Assembly: GCA_963620035.1 (NCBI GenBank)
Contig: CAVEXN010000011.1
Span: forward strand, 1-64,000
Origin: F23-D06 sp963620035
GTDB lineage: Bacteria > Bacteroidota > Bacteroidia > Bacteroidales > WCHB1-69
Direction: 5' to 3'
DNA length: 64,000 nucleotides
Numbering within the stretch: position 1 is the stretch's first letter; every line of letters begins with the position of its first letter. The position numbers and the translations under genes were made by a program. The notes beneath the pieces were generated by a model. It did not search any database. It worked only from the letters and a program-made list of their open reading frames with translations, and was not told the DNA's origin. Positions 8,490 to 17,716 of this stretch are shown piece by piece.

Positions 8490-9226
8490 CAACAATCAAG
8501 CATCTATCATTAAAAAAACACATTCCTAACACGCTGACTTGCCTAAACTTGGCTTGTGGCTGTCTTTCGGCAATAGCCGCCTTGGACGGGCATTTGGAGA
8601 CTGCTGCCATCCTGATTATCGTTTCGTCCCTCTTCGATTTCTGCGACGGTCTTTCAGCGCGTATGCTGCATGTCACCTCGCCGATCGGCAAAGAGCTCGA
8701 CTCGCTGGCCGATGTCGTCTCGTTTGGCATGGCCCCCGCCATGATATCCTACACGTGGCTGAACCGCTGTCTTTATGAAATGTCGCCGCTACTCAATTCC
8801 CCGCTGATGCAGTTGCTTCCGTTAATCGTGCTCCTGGTGCCGGCACTTTCAGCGGTGCGACTGGCCCGCTTCAACATCGACGAGAACCAGAAAGAGTCGT
8901 TCCTCGGTCTTCCCACGCCTGCAAACGCCCTCTTTCTGGGATTTCTGCCCTTGACGGCCGAGCACATTTCCTTTCTCAACAATTTCTGGGCCGTTTGGGG
9001 GTTCTGCATCGTCTTCTCTTTGCTGCTGGTGTCACGCATCTGGATGTTGTCACTCAAGTTCAAAGACTTCAAATGGCAGGGGTTGAACATTGCCCGGTAC
9101 ATCCTCCTCCTCATCAGCATCGTGCTCATCGTAATCTTCCATTGGGGCGCTTTTCCGCTCATCATCATGGTATATATCCTCATCTCGTTTTTCTATCACG
9201 CATTGGTAAAACTACAGATAATATGA
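8486..9226 (+). CDS. pssA: CDP-diacylglycerol--serine O-phosphatidyltransferase
   Basis: This 246-residue integral membrane enzyme makes phosphatidylserine, the precursor of phosphatidylethanolamine, from CDP-diacylglycerol and serine. The CDP-alcohol phosphotransferase signature (DGxxAR, then G and two Asp) is complete in CDGLSARMLHVTSPIGKELD followed by SLAD. Multiple hydrophobic segments follow. N-terminal HIPNTLTCLNLACG fits PssA. The start at 8486 overlaps the previous stop (ATGA), and its own stop overlaps the next start (ATGA), so translation is likely coupled through three genes. Confidence 0.92.
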   Translation: MTTIKHLSLKKHIPNTLTCLNLACGCLSAIAALDGHLETAAILIIVSSLFDFCDGLSARMLHVTSPIGKELDSLADVVSFGMAPAMISYTWLNRCLYEMSPLLNSPLMQLLPLIVLLVPALSAVRLARFNIDENQKESFLGLPTPANALFLGFLPLTAEHISFLNNFWAVWGFCIVFSLLLVSRIWMLSLKFKDFKWQGLNIARYILLLISIVLIVIFHWGAFPLIIMVYILISFFYHALVKLQII

Positions 9227-9810
9227 AATACGACTCAATTGCCCTTTTCTGCGGTTCATCCTTGGGCGAAAACCCGCTTTATGCAGAGCAGGCCGCCCTT
9301 TTCGGCGCTATGGTCGCCCAACAAAAGCTGACCCTCTACTACGGAGGCGGCAGCATCGGGCTGATGGGCAGCGCCGCCGATGCTGCCATGGCTCATGGCG
9401 GCACCGTCATCGGCATCGCCCCCGATTTTTTCTCCAAGGGCAACGTGCTGTCCGACAGGATTTCGGAACTTATCATCGTGAGGACGATGAGCGAACGCAA
9501 GCAGATGATGGAAGAGAAGGCCGATGCCTTTGTCATCTTCCCGGGCGGCTACGGCACGATGGATGAACTCTTCGAGGTGTTGACTGACGCGCAGCTCGGT
9601 CTCCATGACAAGCCCGTACTGGTCTATAATTTCAACCATTTCTTTGACCCCTTGCTGGCGCAGCTGGAGCATTTCTGCAAAGAAGGCTTCCTTCGTCCTT
9701 TCCACAAAGGGCTGCTGCTTTCCGCCTCCACCGTTGAGGGCATCTTTGACGCGCTCGACGGCTACGAAAACACCAACGACCGCAATTGGTTGAGCAAAAT
9801 CAAGCAATAA
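9223..9810 (+). CDS. LOG family protein (TIGR00730 type phosphoribohydrolase)
   Basis: This 195-residue cytosolic protein has the two LOG signatures: GGGSIGLMG for nucleotide binding and PGGYGTMDE near the active site. Family members hydrolyse the N-glycosidic bond of (N6-modified) adenosine 5'-monophosphate and release the base; in plants this activates cytokinins. Its bacterial role is usually nucleotide clean-up. The ATG at 9223 overlaps the pssA stop. A longer in-frame reading from 8995 lies within pssA and is not used. Confidence 0.9.
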   Translation: MKYDSIALFCGSSLGENPLYAEQAALFGAMVAQQKLTLYYGGGSIGLMGSAADAAMAHGGTVIGIAPDFFSKGNVLSDRISELIIVRTMSERKQMMEEKADAFVIFPGGYGTMDELFEVLTDAQLGLHDKPVLVYNFNHFFDPLLAQLEHFCKEGFLRPFHKGLLLSASTVEGIFDALDGYENTNDRNWLSKIKQ

Positions 9811-9827
9811 CCCTATACCCTATAAAA

Positions 9828-10982
9828 ATGCAATTCAAAGATGTTCTTGTCGCCCCGACCTTGAAGACGCAGCTGCTGACGCAGGTGCATGAACGCCATG
9901 TGGGCCATGCCCAACTTTTTCTGGCGCAGCCCGGCAGCCATGCTTTTGCCCTGGCCGTCGCACTGTCACAATACCTTTGCTGCGAGCATCCTTCCGAAAC
10001 CGATTCGTGCGGGGTCTGTCCGTCGTGCATCCAGTTCTCCAAGCTTTCGCACCCTGACTTGCACCTCTATTTCCCGAACTGCACCACTAAAGAGGTGAAA
10101 AAAGACCCCGACTCCCAATTATTGGCGCAGGCTTTCAAGAACTTCGTATTCACGCACAACTACCACATCGAGTTGCAAGACTGGCTTGCGGAGCTGGACG
10201 GGGAAAACAAACAAGCCTCTATCAACATCCGCGACTGTTCGCACATCATCGCACAAAACAGCACCCGCTCATTCATGGGCGGCTACAAAATATACATACT
10301 ATGGAACGCCGACCGGCTTCACCATACAGCCGCCCCAAAACTTCTTAAAACGCTTGAAGAGCCTGAAAGCAGTTCCTTGTTCATCCTCATCACAGAGAAG
10401 CCGGAACAGATCCTCAGCACCATCCTTTCCAGGACGCAGTTGGTGAAAATCCCAAGACTCACCGACGATGAACTATCCGGTGCACTCCGGCGCAACATCG
10501 AAGGGATAAACGAAGAGACAGCAAGAAACATCGCCCTCATCGCCGAAGGCAATTACAACAAAGCCTTGCAGATTTTTGAGAACAGCAGTGAAAGTCTTGA
10601 AATGTTGAACGCTTTCAAAACTCTGATGCAAAGCGTGATGGCATTTTCGCAGCAACGCCCGCCCAGCGAAATCGGCTATGCTGACGTCCAGAAGCGCTTT
10701 GCGGAAATCGTGGCACAAGGACGTGAAAAGCAGAAAGAGTTCCTGACCCTCACCCTCCGGATGTTGCGGAATCTGCTGATGCAGAACACGGGTAATGCGG
10801 CACTCGCCAAACTCACCGTCCAGGAGCGTGAAGCGCTCGCCCAACTCGCCGTACTGAACCTCAAACACATCACCAAGATGACCGATGAGTGCAACAAAGC
10901 ACTCTACCACATCGGACGCAACGGTAACACCGCCTTGATCTTCACGGATTTATATTTCAAACTGGCGGAAAGTATGAAATGA
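9828..10982 (+). CDS. holB: DNA polymerase III delta' clamp-loader subunit
   Basis: This 384-residue protein has the AAA+ clamp-loader architecture. Residues 26-50 correspond to the P-loop region but read AQPGSHAF, with no P-loop Lys and Thr, consistent with the non-hydrolysing delta' subunit. A zinc module follows: cysteines at about 51/52, 61, 64 and 67 (CGVCPSC). NADRLHHTAAPKLLKTLEEPE is conserved in delta' and gamma, and SRTQLVKIP follows. The C-terminal helical collar is present. ATG 9828 was preferred over an upstream start inside the LOG gene. Confidence 0.88.
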   Translation: MQFKDVLVAPTLKTQLLTQVHERHVGHAQLFLAQPGSHAFALAVALSQYLCCEHPSETDSCGVCPSCIQFSKLSHPDLHLYFPNCTTKEVKKDPDSQLLAQAFKNFVFTHNYHIELQDWLAELDGENKQASINIRDCSHIIAQNSTRSFMGGYKIYILWNADRLHHTAAPKLLKTLEEPESSSLFILITEKPEQILSTILSRTQLVKIPRLTDDELSGALRRNIEGINEETARNIALIAEGNYNKALQIFENSSESLEMLNAFKTLMQSVMAFSQQRPPSEIGYADVQKRFAEIVAQGREKQKEFLTLTLRMLRNLLMQNTGNAALAKLTVQEREALAQLAVLNLKHITKMTDECNKALYHIGRNGNTALIFTDLYFKLAESMK

Positions 10983-11103
10983 CCCTGCCGTCTGAACCAC
11001 GTAATATAAGGCACCGACAACTCTAAATATATATATAGTTGAAAGAGAAGCCTTTCCATTTTTTTCAGCGACAGTCCAAAGAGAAACCCCAAAAAACCGA
11101 ACA

Positions 11104-12396
11104 ATGAGATACAAACCGCTACCATCATCATTCTATATCCGTAACCGCAAAAATGTAGTCGGGGAAATGGAGAAGAACTCGCTTGCCGTTCTCGTCTCGC
11201 ACGACGAATACCCGCGCAGCGGCGACACCACGCACCCGTTCCGGCAAAATGCAGCGATCCTCTACCTTTGCGGCATCGACCAGGAAGAGACATTCCTCAC
11301 CCTTGCCCCGTGGCATCCGAACCCTGCCTACCGGGAAATTCTTTTCATCAAGAATCCGTCGCCCGAAAAAATCATCTGGTTCGGACACCGACTCAGCAAA
11401 GAACAGGCATCCGAACTTTCCGGTGTCAAAACCGTCATGTTTTCCGAATCGTTTCCGGATGTGCTCAACGACCTGATGGTTCATGCCTCCTCCGTTTACC
11501 TTCACTTGCCGGAGAATGCGCGGATGAGACCAGGATTCCCCACCCACGAGATCCGATTCTCCAAGCAGTTGCAGACAGACTATCCACTGCACCGCTACCG
11601 CCGGCTTGCGCCCATCATGAATGCGCTGCGCTGCGTGAAGTCGCAAGAGGAACTGTCCGCTATGAAATACGCCTGCTCCATCACAAGCAAAATGTTCGAA
11701 AGCGCCCTCGCCGTCATCGGTCCCGGAAAATACGAATATGAAGTTGAAGCCGCCATGACATGCGAACTGCTCCGCAACGGGGGCACCACCCATTCATTCG
11801 CACCCATCGTGGCAGCCGGTGCCGACACCTGCATCCTGCACTACATCAAGAACGACAAAATCATGAAAAACGGCGACCTGCTGCTGATGGATTTCGGGGC
11901 AGAGTATGCCAACTATGCCGGAGACTGCTCCAGAACCGTTCCCGTGAACGGCAAATTCACGCCAAGACAAAGGGAAGTGTATGAGGCCGTGCTCTCCATC
12001 TACAAGGCGACCATCCCTAAATTCAAGCCGGGCATGACCATCAACAAAATCAACGATTTCGTATTCAAAAAAATGGACGAGGCACTCATCGGACTCGGGC
12101 TATATACTTGGGACGATGTCAAGAACCAAAGCCCCGACGCTCCCTGTTTCAAGAAATACTACATGCACAACACCAGCCACTTCATCGGCATTGATGTCCA
12201 TGACGTAGGAGAGCGCGACTGGGTATTCCAGCCGGGCAACGTGTTGAGTTGCGAGCCGGGCATCTACATTGCCGAAGAGGGCATCGGCGTTCGCATTGAA
12301 ACCGACGTGGTTGTCGGAGAAACACCTGTTGACCTCTTTGCCGGCACCCCCATAGAAGCCGATGAGATAGAAAAAATCATGTCTGAACGCATCTGA
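11104..12396 (+). CDS. Xaa-Pro aminopeptidase (M24B metallopeptidase)
   Basis: This 430-residue protein has the N-terminal aminopeptidase P domain (residues about 1-170) and the C-terminal pita-bread catalytic domain. All five metal ligands can be found: Asp in MDFGAEY, Asp in YAGDCSRT, His in HNTSHFIG, Glu in SCEPGIYI and Glu in RIETDVVV. It removes N-terminal residues that precede proline, using two metal ions. No signal peptide is present, so it acts in the cytosol, presumably on peptides imported by transporters such as the OPT protein. It is separated by 121 bp from holB and lies 14 bp before the P-loop gene. Confidence 0.92.
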   Translation: MRYKPLPSSFYIRNRKNVVGEMEKNSLAVLVSHDEYPRSGDTTHPFRQNAAILYLCGIDQEETFLTLAPWHPNPAYREILFIKNPSPEKIIWFGHRLSKEQASELSGVKTVMFSESFPDVLNDLMVHASSVYLHLPENARMRPGFPTHEIRFSKQLQTDYPLHRYRRLAPIMNALRCVKSQEELSAMKYACSITSKMFESALAVIGPGKYEYEVEAAMTCELLRNGGTTHSFAPIVAAGADTCILHYIKNDKIMKNGDLLLMDFGAEYANYAGDCSRTVPVNGKFTPRQREVYEAVLSIYKATIPKFKPGMTINKINDFVFKKMDEALIGLGLYTWDDVKNQSPDAPCFKKYYMHNTSHFIGIDVHDVGERDWVFQPGNVLSCEPGIYIAEEGIGVRIETDVVVGETPVDLFAGTPIEADEIEKIMSERI

Positions 12397-12410
12397 CCCA
12401 CCGGCAAGCA

Positions 12411-13424
12411 ATGTCACTGATAGACAAAATCCTGCGATACCGAAGCCTCTCCATCGTGGGTATGGCCAAGAACACCGGCAAGACGGTATGCTTGAACTAT
12501 ATCTTAGAGCACCTTCAAGGTACAGGCAAAAGCGTTGCCGTAACCTCTATCGGGTTGGATGGGGAAAAGACCGACCAGGTGACACAGACGGAAAAGCCGG
12601 AAGTCAACTTGCATGCCGGAACATTCTTCGTGACGTCCGAATACCACTACCGGCAGCGCGAACTGCTTTCAGAAATCTACAACGTGTCGGGCGAGACCAC
12701 CTCGTTGGGGCGACTGGTCACAGCCAAGGCCATTCAAGACGGCAAAGTCATCATTTCAGGACCCTCCTATTCGGAACAGATCCGCAGGACAATCAAACAA
12801 TTGCAAAGCCTCGGCATAGACCTGACCATTGTGGACGGTGCGCTCTCGCGCAAAAGTTCCGCATCCCCTACCATAACAGAAAGCTTGATACTGACCACCG
12901 GCGCCGCCGTTGCCCCCGACTTGAACACTATCGTCAACAAGACCCGTTTCATATTCAGTCTCACACAGTTGCCGAAATATGAGACTGTCCTGCAAGAGCA
13001 GTTGTCAGAAGCCGATACGGGCATCTACGCACTCGAGGATGGCAAAGCCGTCCGGCTGCCCATCGCCTCGCCACTGCTGTTTTCCAAAAGCAAAGACATC
13101 CTCTTCAGCCACGGCAACACCCTGTTTATAGGCGGCATCATCGTTGACAACATGGTCGAGTATCTGCGGATGCAACCGCAAATAAAAGAAATCCATCTTG
13201 TAGCAAAGGATTTCACCAAAATTTTCGTTTCCCCTTATATACTGCAGGGCTTCATTCAGAAAGGCGGGAAGCTTTCCGTCCTGAGAAGTCCGAACCTGAT
13301 TGCCGTATGTGCAAATCCCACCTCGCCAACGGGATTCAAAATTGATTCCGAATTGCTTTGCCGCTCTTTGCAGGAGGTTATCGATGTGCCCGTCTATGAC
13401 ATCAAAAAAGGCGGAGACGACTGA
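12411..13424 (+). CDS. P-loop NTPase-like protein, possibly KamB-like
   Basis: This 337-residue cytosolic protein begins with a P-loop at residues 17-25 (GMAKNTGKT) inside SLSIVGMAKNTGKTVCLNY. LTIVDGALSRKSSA near residue 140 looks like a Walker B/switch region. I do not recognise a firm family. The N terminus recalls KamB-type proteins that accompany lysine 5,6-aminomutase in lysine fermentation clusters, but no aminomutase genes are nearby, so this is only a weak analogy. It starts 14 bp after the Xaa-Pro aminopeptidase gene and is probably co-transcribed with it. What is supported: a real, full-length NTP-binding protein. The substrate and partner are unknown. Confidence 0.6.
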   Translation: MSLIDKILRYRSLSIVGMAKNTGKTVCLNYILEHLQGTGKSVAVTSIGLDGEKTDQVTQTEKPEVNLHAGTFFVTSEYHYRQRELLSEIYNVSGETTSLGRLVTAKAIQDGKVIISGPSYSEQIRRTIKQLQSLGIDLTIVDGALSRKSSASPTITESLILTTGAAVAPDLNTIVNKTRFIFSLTQLPKYETVLQEQLSEADTGIYALEDGKAVRLPIASPLLFSKSKDILFSHGNTLFIGGIIVDNMVEYLRMQPQIKEIHLVAKDFTKIFVSPYILQGFIQKGGKLSVLRSPNLIAVCANPTSPTGFKIDSELLCRSLQEVIDVPVYDIKKGGDD

Positions 13425-13502
13425 CAACCGGGCATTTCAAGAATACTTTTATGTATAAAAATCTTAAATAAAGTCACTTTCAACCCCCATTAACGCAAGA
13501 CA

Positions 13503-14225
13503 ATGAACAACGACACCGCAGATGAACGATATTTGCAATCAACCCCGATGCTTGACTTCGGGCACAATTCTATCCAAAAGTTAGTGCAAGGGCGGGATTG
13601 GAAATCGCTGGACCGAACCCGGTGTGCGCAAGCCATCTACCTGTTCGTGCGCGATGAAATCCTGTTCGGGTACAACACAGACGACAACATTGCAGCCTCG
13701 CGCGTGCTTGCAGACGGGTACGGACAGTGCAACACCAAGGGCACGCTGCTGATGGCGCTGCTGCGGGCATGCCGCATCCCATGCCGTGTGCATGGATTCA
13801 CCATCGACAAGCGGCTGCAACAAGGTGCAATGAGCGGCATGGTTTATCGGAGCGCACCCCGCAACGTGTTCCACAGCTGGGTAGAAATAGAACTCGACGG
13901 GCAATGGTTTGATCTGGAGGGATTTATCCTTGACACCGCCTATCTGAAAGCCTTGCAGTGCAAATTCCGCCCCGCCCCAGACGGCTCGTTCATAGGCTAT
14001 GGCGTGGCCACCCGAAACTTCATGGACCCGCCCGTGGACTTCAACGGCTGCAGCACCTACATCCAGAAAGAGGGCATCAATCAGGATTTCGGAGTCTATG
14101 ACAACCCTGATGCCCTGCTGAAAGAGCACCACCAGGAGATGAGCGGTCTGAAACGGCTTGCATACCGGCTGATCGGTCGCCGACTGATGAACCGCAATGT
14201 AAACCGCATAAGGCGCGGACGTTAG
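13503..14225 (+). CDS. Transglutaminase-like (papain-fold) protein
   Basis: This 240-residue protein has the transglutaminase-like core with its catalytic triad: Cys76 in GYGQCNTKG, His124 in VFHSWVEIE and Asp137 in QWFDLEG. No signal peptide is seen, so a cytosolic role as a peptidase or cross-linking/hydrolase enzyme is likely. C-terminal residues about 150-240 contain a basic tail (RLIGRRLMNRN). It stands alone between the P-loop gene (78 bp upstream) and rmuC (46 bp downstream). Substrate unknown. The motif match supports the fold and the intact active site. Confidence 0.8.
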   Translation: MNNDTADERYLQSTPMLDFGHNSIQKLVQGRDWKSLDRTRCAQAIYLFVRDEILFGYNTDDNIAASRVLADGYGQCNTKGTLLMALLRACRIPCRVHGFTIDKRLQQGAMSGMVYRSAPRNVFHSWVEIELDGQWFDLEGFILDTAYLKALQCKFRPAPDGSFIGYGVATRNFMDPPVDFNGCSTYIQKEGINQDFGVYDNPDALLKEHHQEMSGLKRLAYRLIGRRLMNRNVNRIRRGR

Positions 14226-14271
14226 CCTCAAAACCTTTCCCAAAATCCTTATAACCTGCAAAACAACATAT

Positions 14272-15402
14272 ATGGAAACAGCACTCTCCCTGACCATCGG
14301 CATCAGCATCGGACTCTCCATAGGATTTCTCATCGGAAAACTATTGTCCATCAAGGCGAACGGCACCGTCAAAACCTTGACAGAGCGGATAGAGCAGACC
14401 ATACAGCGCCACAAGTCAGAAATGTCAGTGCTGCAAGAGAGTCATGAAAAAGAGAGGGATTTGCTGAAAGAGCAATTGGAAAGCGAGCAGCGGCATGCCG
14501 AACAGTTGCGTAAAGAAAGCGACAAACAATGGAACGAGCGTTTAGATGCCATGAGGCAGGAGGTGCAGAGAGTCATTGCAGAGCAACAACACACCGTCGC
14601 CGCACTGCGCGAAGAGACCGCAAAGATAGGCACGGATGCCGCAAACCTGACAAAAGCTCTGAAAGGCGACACCAAACTGCAAGGCTGCTGGGGAGAGATG
14701 GTGCTGGAAGGGTTGCTGGAGCGCAGCGGCCTTCGCAAAGGGGAAGAGTTTCTTGTACAGAGCAACATTAAAGGCGAAACGGGCAACCTACTGCGTCCGG
14801 ATGTCATCGTCAGACTGCCCGGCAATCGCAACATCATTGTGGACTCCAAGGTTTCGCTAACCGCATATTCCGCTGCCGTGTCTGCCGAAAAGGAAGAAGA
14901 CAGGAATCGGCATCTCAAGGAACACGTGCAGAGTCTGAAAAAGCATGTGGACGAACTGGCCGGAAAAAACTACGACAAAGCCGTGGACGGAGCCATCGGA
15001 TATGTGCTGATGTTTGTACCCATCGAATCATGCCTCATCGCCGCCATAGAAAATGACCCGGAGCTATACAACTACGCATACGACAAGAAAATCATCATCG
15101 TCTCGCCGACCAGTCTGCTTATGACGCTGCAGATTGCCTACAACCTCTGGCAAAGCGACCGGCAGAGCAAGAACGTAGAAAACGTCATGAACGCAGCCGC
15201 AGACCTCTACGACAAGACGGCAGTCTTTCAGAAAACCTTCATGGAAATCGGCGACAAAATCAAAACCCTGTCCAAAGTGTATGAAACGGCACAGGTGCAG
15301 TTCTGCCAAGGGAACGGCAACATCATAAGACGGGTGGAGAATCTCAAATCGTTAGGGGTAACCCCTCACAAACAACTCAGAACTTCTGACGGGAGCGAAT
15401 AG
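14272..15402 (+). CDS. rmuC: DNA recombination protein RmuC
   Basis: This 376-residue protein has an N-terminal membrane helix (GISIGLSIGFLIGKL), then a long coiled coil rich in Glu, Gln and Arg (residues about 35-115). The RmuC nuclease-like domain follows, starting around GCWGEMVLEGLLERSGL and including RPDVIVRLPGNRNIIVDSKV and VPIESCLIAA. RmuC family proteins limit genome rearrangements at inverted repeats and have a restriction-enzyme-like fold. Domain order and length are normal. It is the last gene of the plus-strand run; 171 bp without a recognisable gene or terminator follow before the glycosylase. Confidence 0.93.
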   Translation: METALSLTIGISIGLSIGFLIGKLLSIKANGTVKTLTERIEQTIQRHKSEMSVLQESHEKERDLLKEQLESEQRHAEQLRKESDKQWNERLDAMRQEVQRVIAEQQHTVAALREETAKIGTDAANLTKALKGDTKLQGCWGEMVLEGLLERSGLRKGEEFLVQSNIKGETGNLLRPDVIVRLPGNRNIIVDSKVSLTAYSAAVSAEKEEDRNRHLKEHVQSLKKHVDELAGKNYDKAVDGAIGYVLMFVPIESCLIAAIENDPELYNYAYDKKIIIVSPTSLLMTLQIAYNLWQSDRQSKNVENVMNAAADLYDKTAVFQKTFMEIGDKIKTLSKVYETAQVQFCQGNGNIIRRVENLKSLGVTPHKQLRTSDGSE

Positions 15403-15573
15403 AGCGACGGCCGTGCCGGTTTCGTGCAGAACCATTGATTCAAGTTGCATAGTCATAAAAGATACGTACTGGGGTATCGAATCCGTCAAGGTGAAGATGA
15501 CATCCTTTATAAGTTCAACTACCATTATAAAGAACCCCGACTCAAAACCTTGGTTACAGTTATTTTCCGGCAT

Positions 15574-16158
15574 CTATCTCCATTCACGCAGCACAAAGCG
15601 GTACGGCAGCAGAGCGTCAGTACCTGCGTAGGCTATGCCGATGCGGGGGGTGGCTGCAATGTGATCGGAGGGCACCTCAAGCCTCCGGTCCTCGAGCCAG
15701 ATGACATCGCCGTTGAGGGGGATACCGTTGTCCTCCAAAGTTAACCCAAGTGCGCGAGTTACCCTGCCGGGGCCGGTGGCCATACCCGGGGAAGCCTGCC
15801 GCTTGCCGCTGCGCAACAACATAAGTTCCTCGCCGTGGGTCGGAATAACGCCCCTTACCAATATGGCATCGGGTTCTTCCGCCTCGTTGGTTACAAGGTT
15901 GAGCATATTGTGTATGCCGTAGCAGCGGTACATATAAATCACGCCGCCCTCATGGTACATCATCTCGTTGCGGCGGGTGCGCCGCCCCCCGTAGGCGTGC
16001 GAAGCCCGGTCGGCGGTGCCTTTGTAGGCTTCCACTTCCGAGATGATGCCACCCGCAATCTGCCCCTCTTTCATTGTGAAGAGATATTTGCCCAGCAGAC
16101 TGCGGGCAATTTCCAAAACGTCGTGTCCTAAAAAAAACGATTTTTGCAGTCGCTTCAT
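15574..16158 (-). CDS. DNA-3-methyladenine glycosylase (AAG/MPG family)
   Basis: This 194-residue enzyme removes alkylated purines from DNA in base-excision repair. Family motifs include ARSLLGKYL near the start, GGIISEVEAYKGTADRASHAYGG with the catalytic Glu, YMYRCYGIHNMLNLV, AILVRGVIP and a TGPGRVTRALG segment. ATG 16158 (MKRLQKSFFL) is preferred over 16209 because the extra N-terminal residues are low-complexity and overlap the promoter region of the divergent sigma gene. It converges with rmuC and diverges from the ECF sigma gene. Confidence 0.92.
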   Translation of the reverse strand: MKRLQKSFFLGHDVLEIARSLLGKYLFTMKEGQIAGGIISEVEAYKGTADRASHAYGGRRTRRNEMMYHEGGVIYMYRCYGIHNMLNLVTNEAEEPDAILVRGVIPTHGEELMLLRSGKRQASPGMATGPGRVTRALGLTLEDNGIPLNGDVIWLEDRRLEVPSDHIAATPRIGIAYAGTDALLPYRFVLREWR

Positions 16159-16252
16159 TTCAAATGAAAAACAAGGTTGCAAAACAACAAAAAAAACGGA
16201 GAACTGCAACGCAAAGCTTCACTATTCGTCAACTGAAAGAACATACCGCACA

Positions 16253-16810
16253 ATGTCCGAGAAAGAACGACAACTGATAAAAGGGTGTATGGAGGGCGAC
16301 AAAGCAAGCCAGAAACAACTCTATCTGGAGTACGGTCCCGCCATACGGGGCATCTGCCTGCGATATGCCGCCTCTACGGAGGAGGCCGAGGACCTCTTCC
16401 ACGACACGTTCCTGTTCATCTTGGTCAACTTCCGCCGTTTCGAGAACATCTCTTCTCTGCAAGCCTGGCTTCGCCGCATTGCGGTAAACAAAGCCATCGA
16501 CCACTACCGCAAATGCCGGCGCACCAGGCAGATGCCACTCGAAGACCTGACCTGCGAACCCGCCGCTATGGACAGCAAAACCGGCGAAGAAACCCTCTCC
16601 ATGGACAAACTCGTTTCGTTCATAAACGAACTGCCCGACAAGTACCGTATAGCCTTCAACCTGTATGTCATTGACGGCATGGACTATGACGACATTGTGG
16701 CAAAGATGGGAGAAACCCCCACAAACGCGCGGACACTGGTGTTCAGAGCCCGCAACATCCTACAACAGAAAATAAGACGCTATTTGAATCACGAAGAATA
16801 CGATATATGA
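16253..16810 (+). CDS. ECF-type RNA polymerase sigma factor
   Basis: This 185-residue protein has sigma region 2 (residues about 20-90, including the EAEDLFHDTFLFI core-binding segment and SLQAWLRRIAVNKAIDHYRK) and sigma region 4 (residues about 125-180, LPDKYRIAFNLYVIDGMDYDDIVAKMG with a helix-turn-helix). It directs RNA polymerase to a stress-type regulon. ATG 16253 gives normal length; the longer reading into the divergent glycosylase region is rejected. Its stop overlaps the next start (ATGA), which in such operons usually marks the anti-sigma partner; here the partner is a membrane protein with a T9SS type B sorting domain. Confidence 0.92.
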   Translation: MSEKERQLIKGCMEGDKASQKQLYLEYGPAIRGICLRYAASTEEAEDLFHDTFLFILVNFRRFENISSLQAWLRRIAVNKAIDHYRKCRRTRQMPLEDLTCEPAAMDSKTGEETLSMDKLVSFINELPDKYRIAFNLYVIDGMDYDDIVAKMGETPTNARTLVFRARNILQQKIRRYLNHEEYDI

Positions 16811-17712
16811 ACAAGAAAACATTGAAAGAACAGTTTGATGCATACCGCCCGCCAGTAGATGAGGCCGGTTGGGCACGCCTTGACTTAGACCACTCCCTGA
16901 GGCGCAACCGACGCATGCGCAAGCTGCTCAAGTTCCTGCCCCTCGGCGCAGTCTGCGCCACCATAGCCGCCGTTGCTGTAGCCTTGTGCATTGCACTGCT
17001 ACGCCCCGAACTTGACGCAACAGCCGTTGGCCACAGCACTCAACCCTCGGCACAAGCCACACGCACGACATCCGCAACCAGCGACTACGCAGCAGAGGAA
17101 GCGAAAAAAACCGCCCTGCATAACCTTGAAGCAACCGCATCTGCACACAAAAACAGTGTTGACACACCGGTTATTACAACTGCAACAACTCCGGCACAAT
17201 CCGCCGTCGAGAACAGCCGCACCGTCCAAACTGTCACTGCATCAGGCAACAGCACAGAACGCATCCCCACCAAGCCGCTGTCGCCTATTGTCGTCAACTA
17301 CATACCGCCGCTTAGTCCGCTGCCGCCGTTGCGCCTCGCCGAACTGCAACCTGATGCGGCCGAAAACGGCATCCAAGAAAACGGAACCGACACGGCTGTG
17401 CCGGCACCACAGCCCGCCACCGAACCAAGTCGGCTGTTTCTCGCCCCCAACGCCTTCACCCCCAACAACGACGGCATAAACGACCTTTTCCTGTTGCAAT
17501 GCAACGAACACTGCACCTATTTTGAACTCGACATATACACCCGCAACGGAGAAAACGTTTTCAACGCCAAAAACATCGACCAAGGCTGGAACGGCAAACG
17601 CTTCGACAACGGCGAACTTCTGCCGCAAGCCGTGTACGTCTATACGGTGAAATACCGCACCGCCGAGGGAAAGTCGGGCACCGAACATGGTCAAATACTA
17701 CTCATCCGATAA
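16807..17712 (+). CDS. Membrane-anchored protein with T9SS type B sorting domain, in anti-sigma position
   Basis: This 301-residue protein has a short cytoplasmic N terminus (residues 1-41, YRPPVDEAGWARL then a basic stretch), one membrane helix (about 44-65), a Thr/Ala/Pro-rich linker (about 66-208), and a C-terminal gliding-motility-associated type B sorting domain. That domain is seen in APNAFTPNNDGINDLF, GWNGKRFDNGE and AVYVYTVKY, ending in GQILLIR. Its start overlaps the sigma gene stop. The N terminus resembles short Bacteroidota anti-sigma proteins in position and layout only; no binding motif proves it. Type B domains normally end secreted cargo, so an inner-membrane anchor is odd. 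It could sense T9SS function. Confidence 0.8.
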   Translation: MNKKTLKEQFDAYRPPVDEAGWARLDLDHSLRRNRRMRKLLKFLPLGAVCATIAAVAVALCIALLRPELDATAVGHSTQPSAQATRTTSATSDYAAEEAKKTALHNLEATASAHKNSVDTPVITTATTPAQSAVENSRTVQTVTASGNSTERIPTKPLSPIVVNYIPPLSPLPPLRLAELQPDAAENGIQENGTDTAVPAPQPATEPSRLFLAPNAFTPNNDGINDLFLLQCNEHCTYFELDIYTRNGENVFNAKNIDQGWNGKRFDNGELLPQAVYVYTVKYRTAEGKSGTEHGQILLIR

Positions 17713-17716
17713 CAGC

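Noticed and set aside
15403..15573. Possible small gene between rmuC and the glycosylase
   Set aside because: The short frames here have no motif or start signal and look like random coding on both strands.
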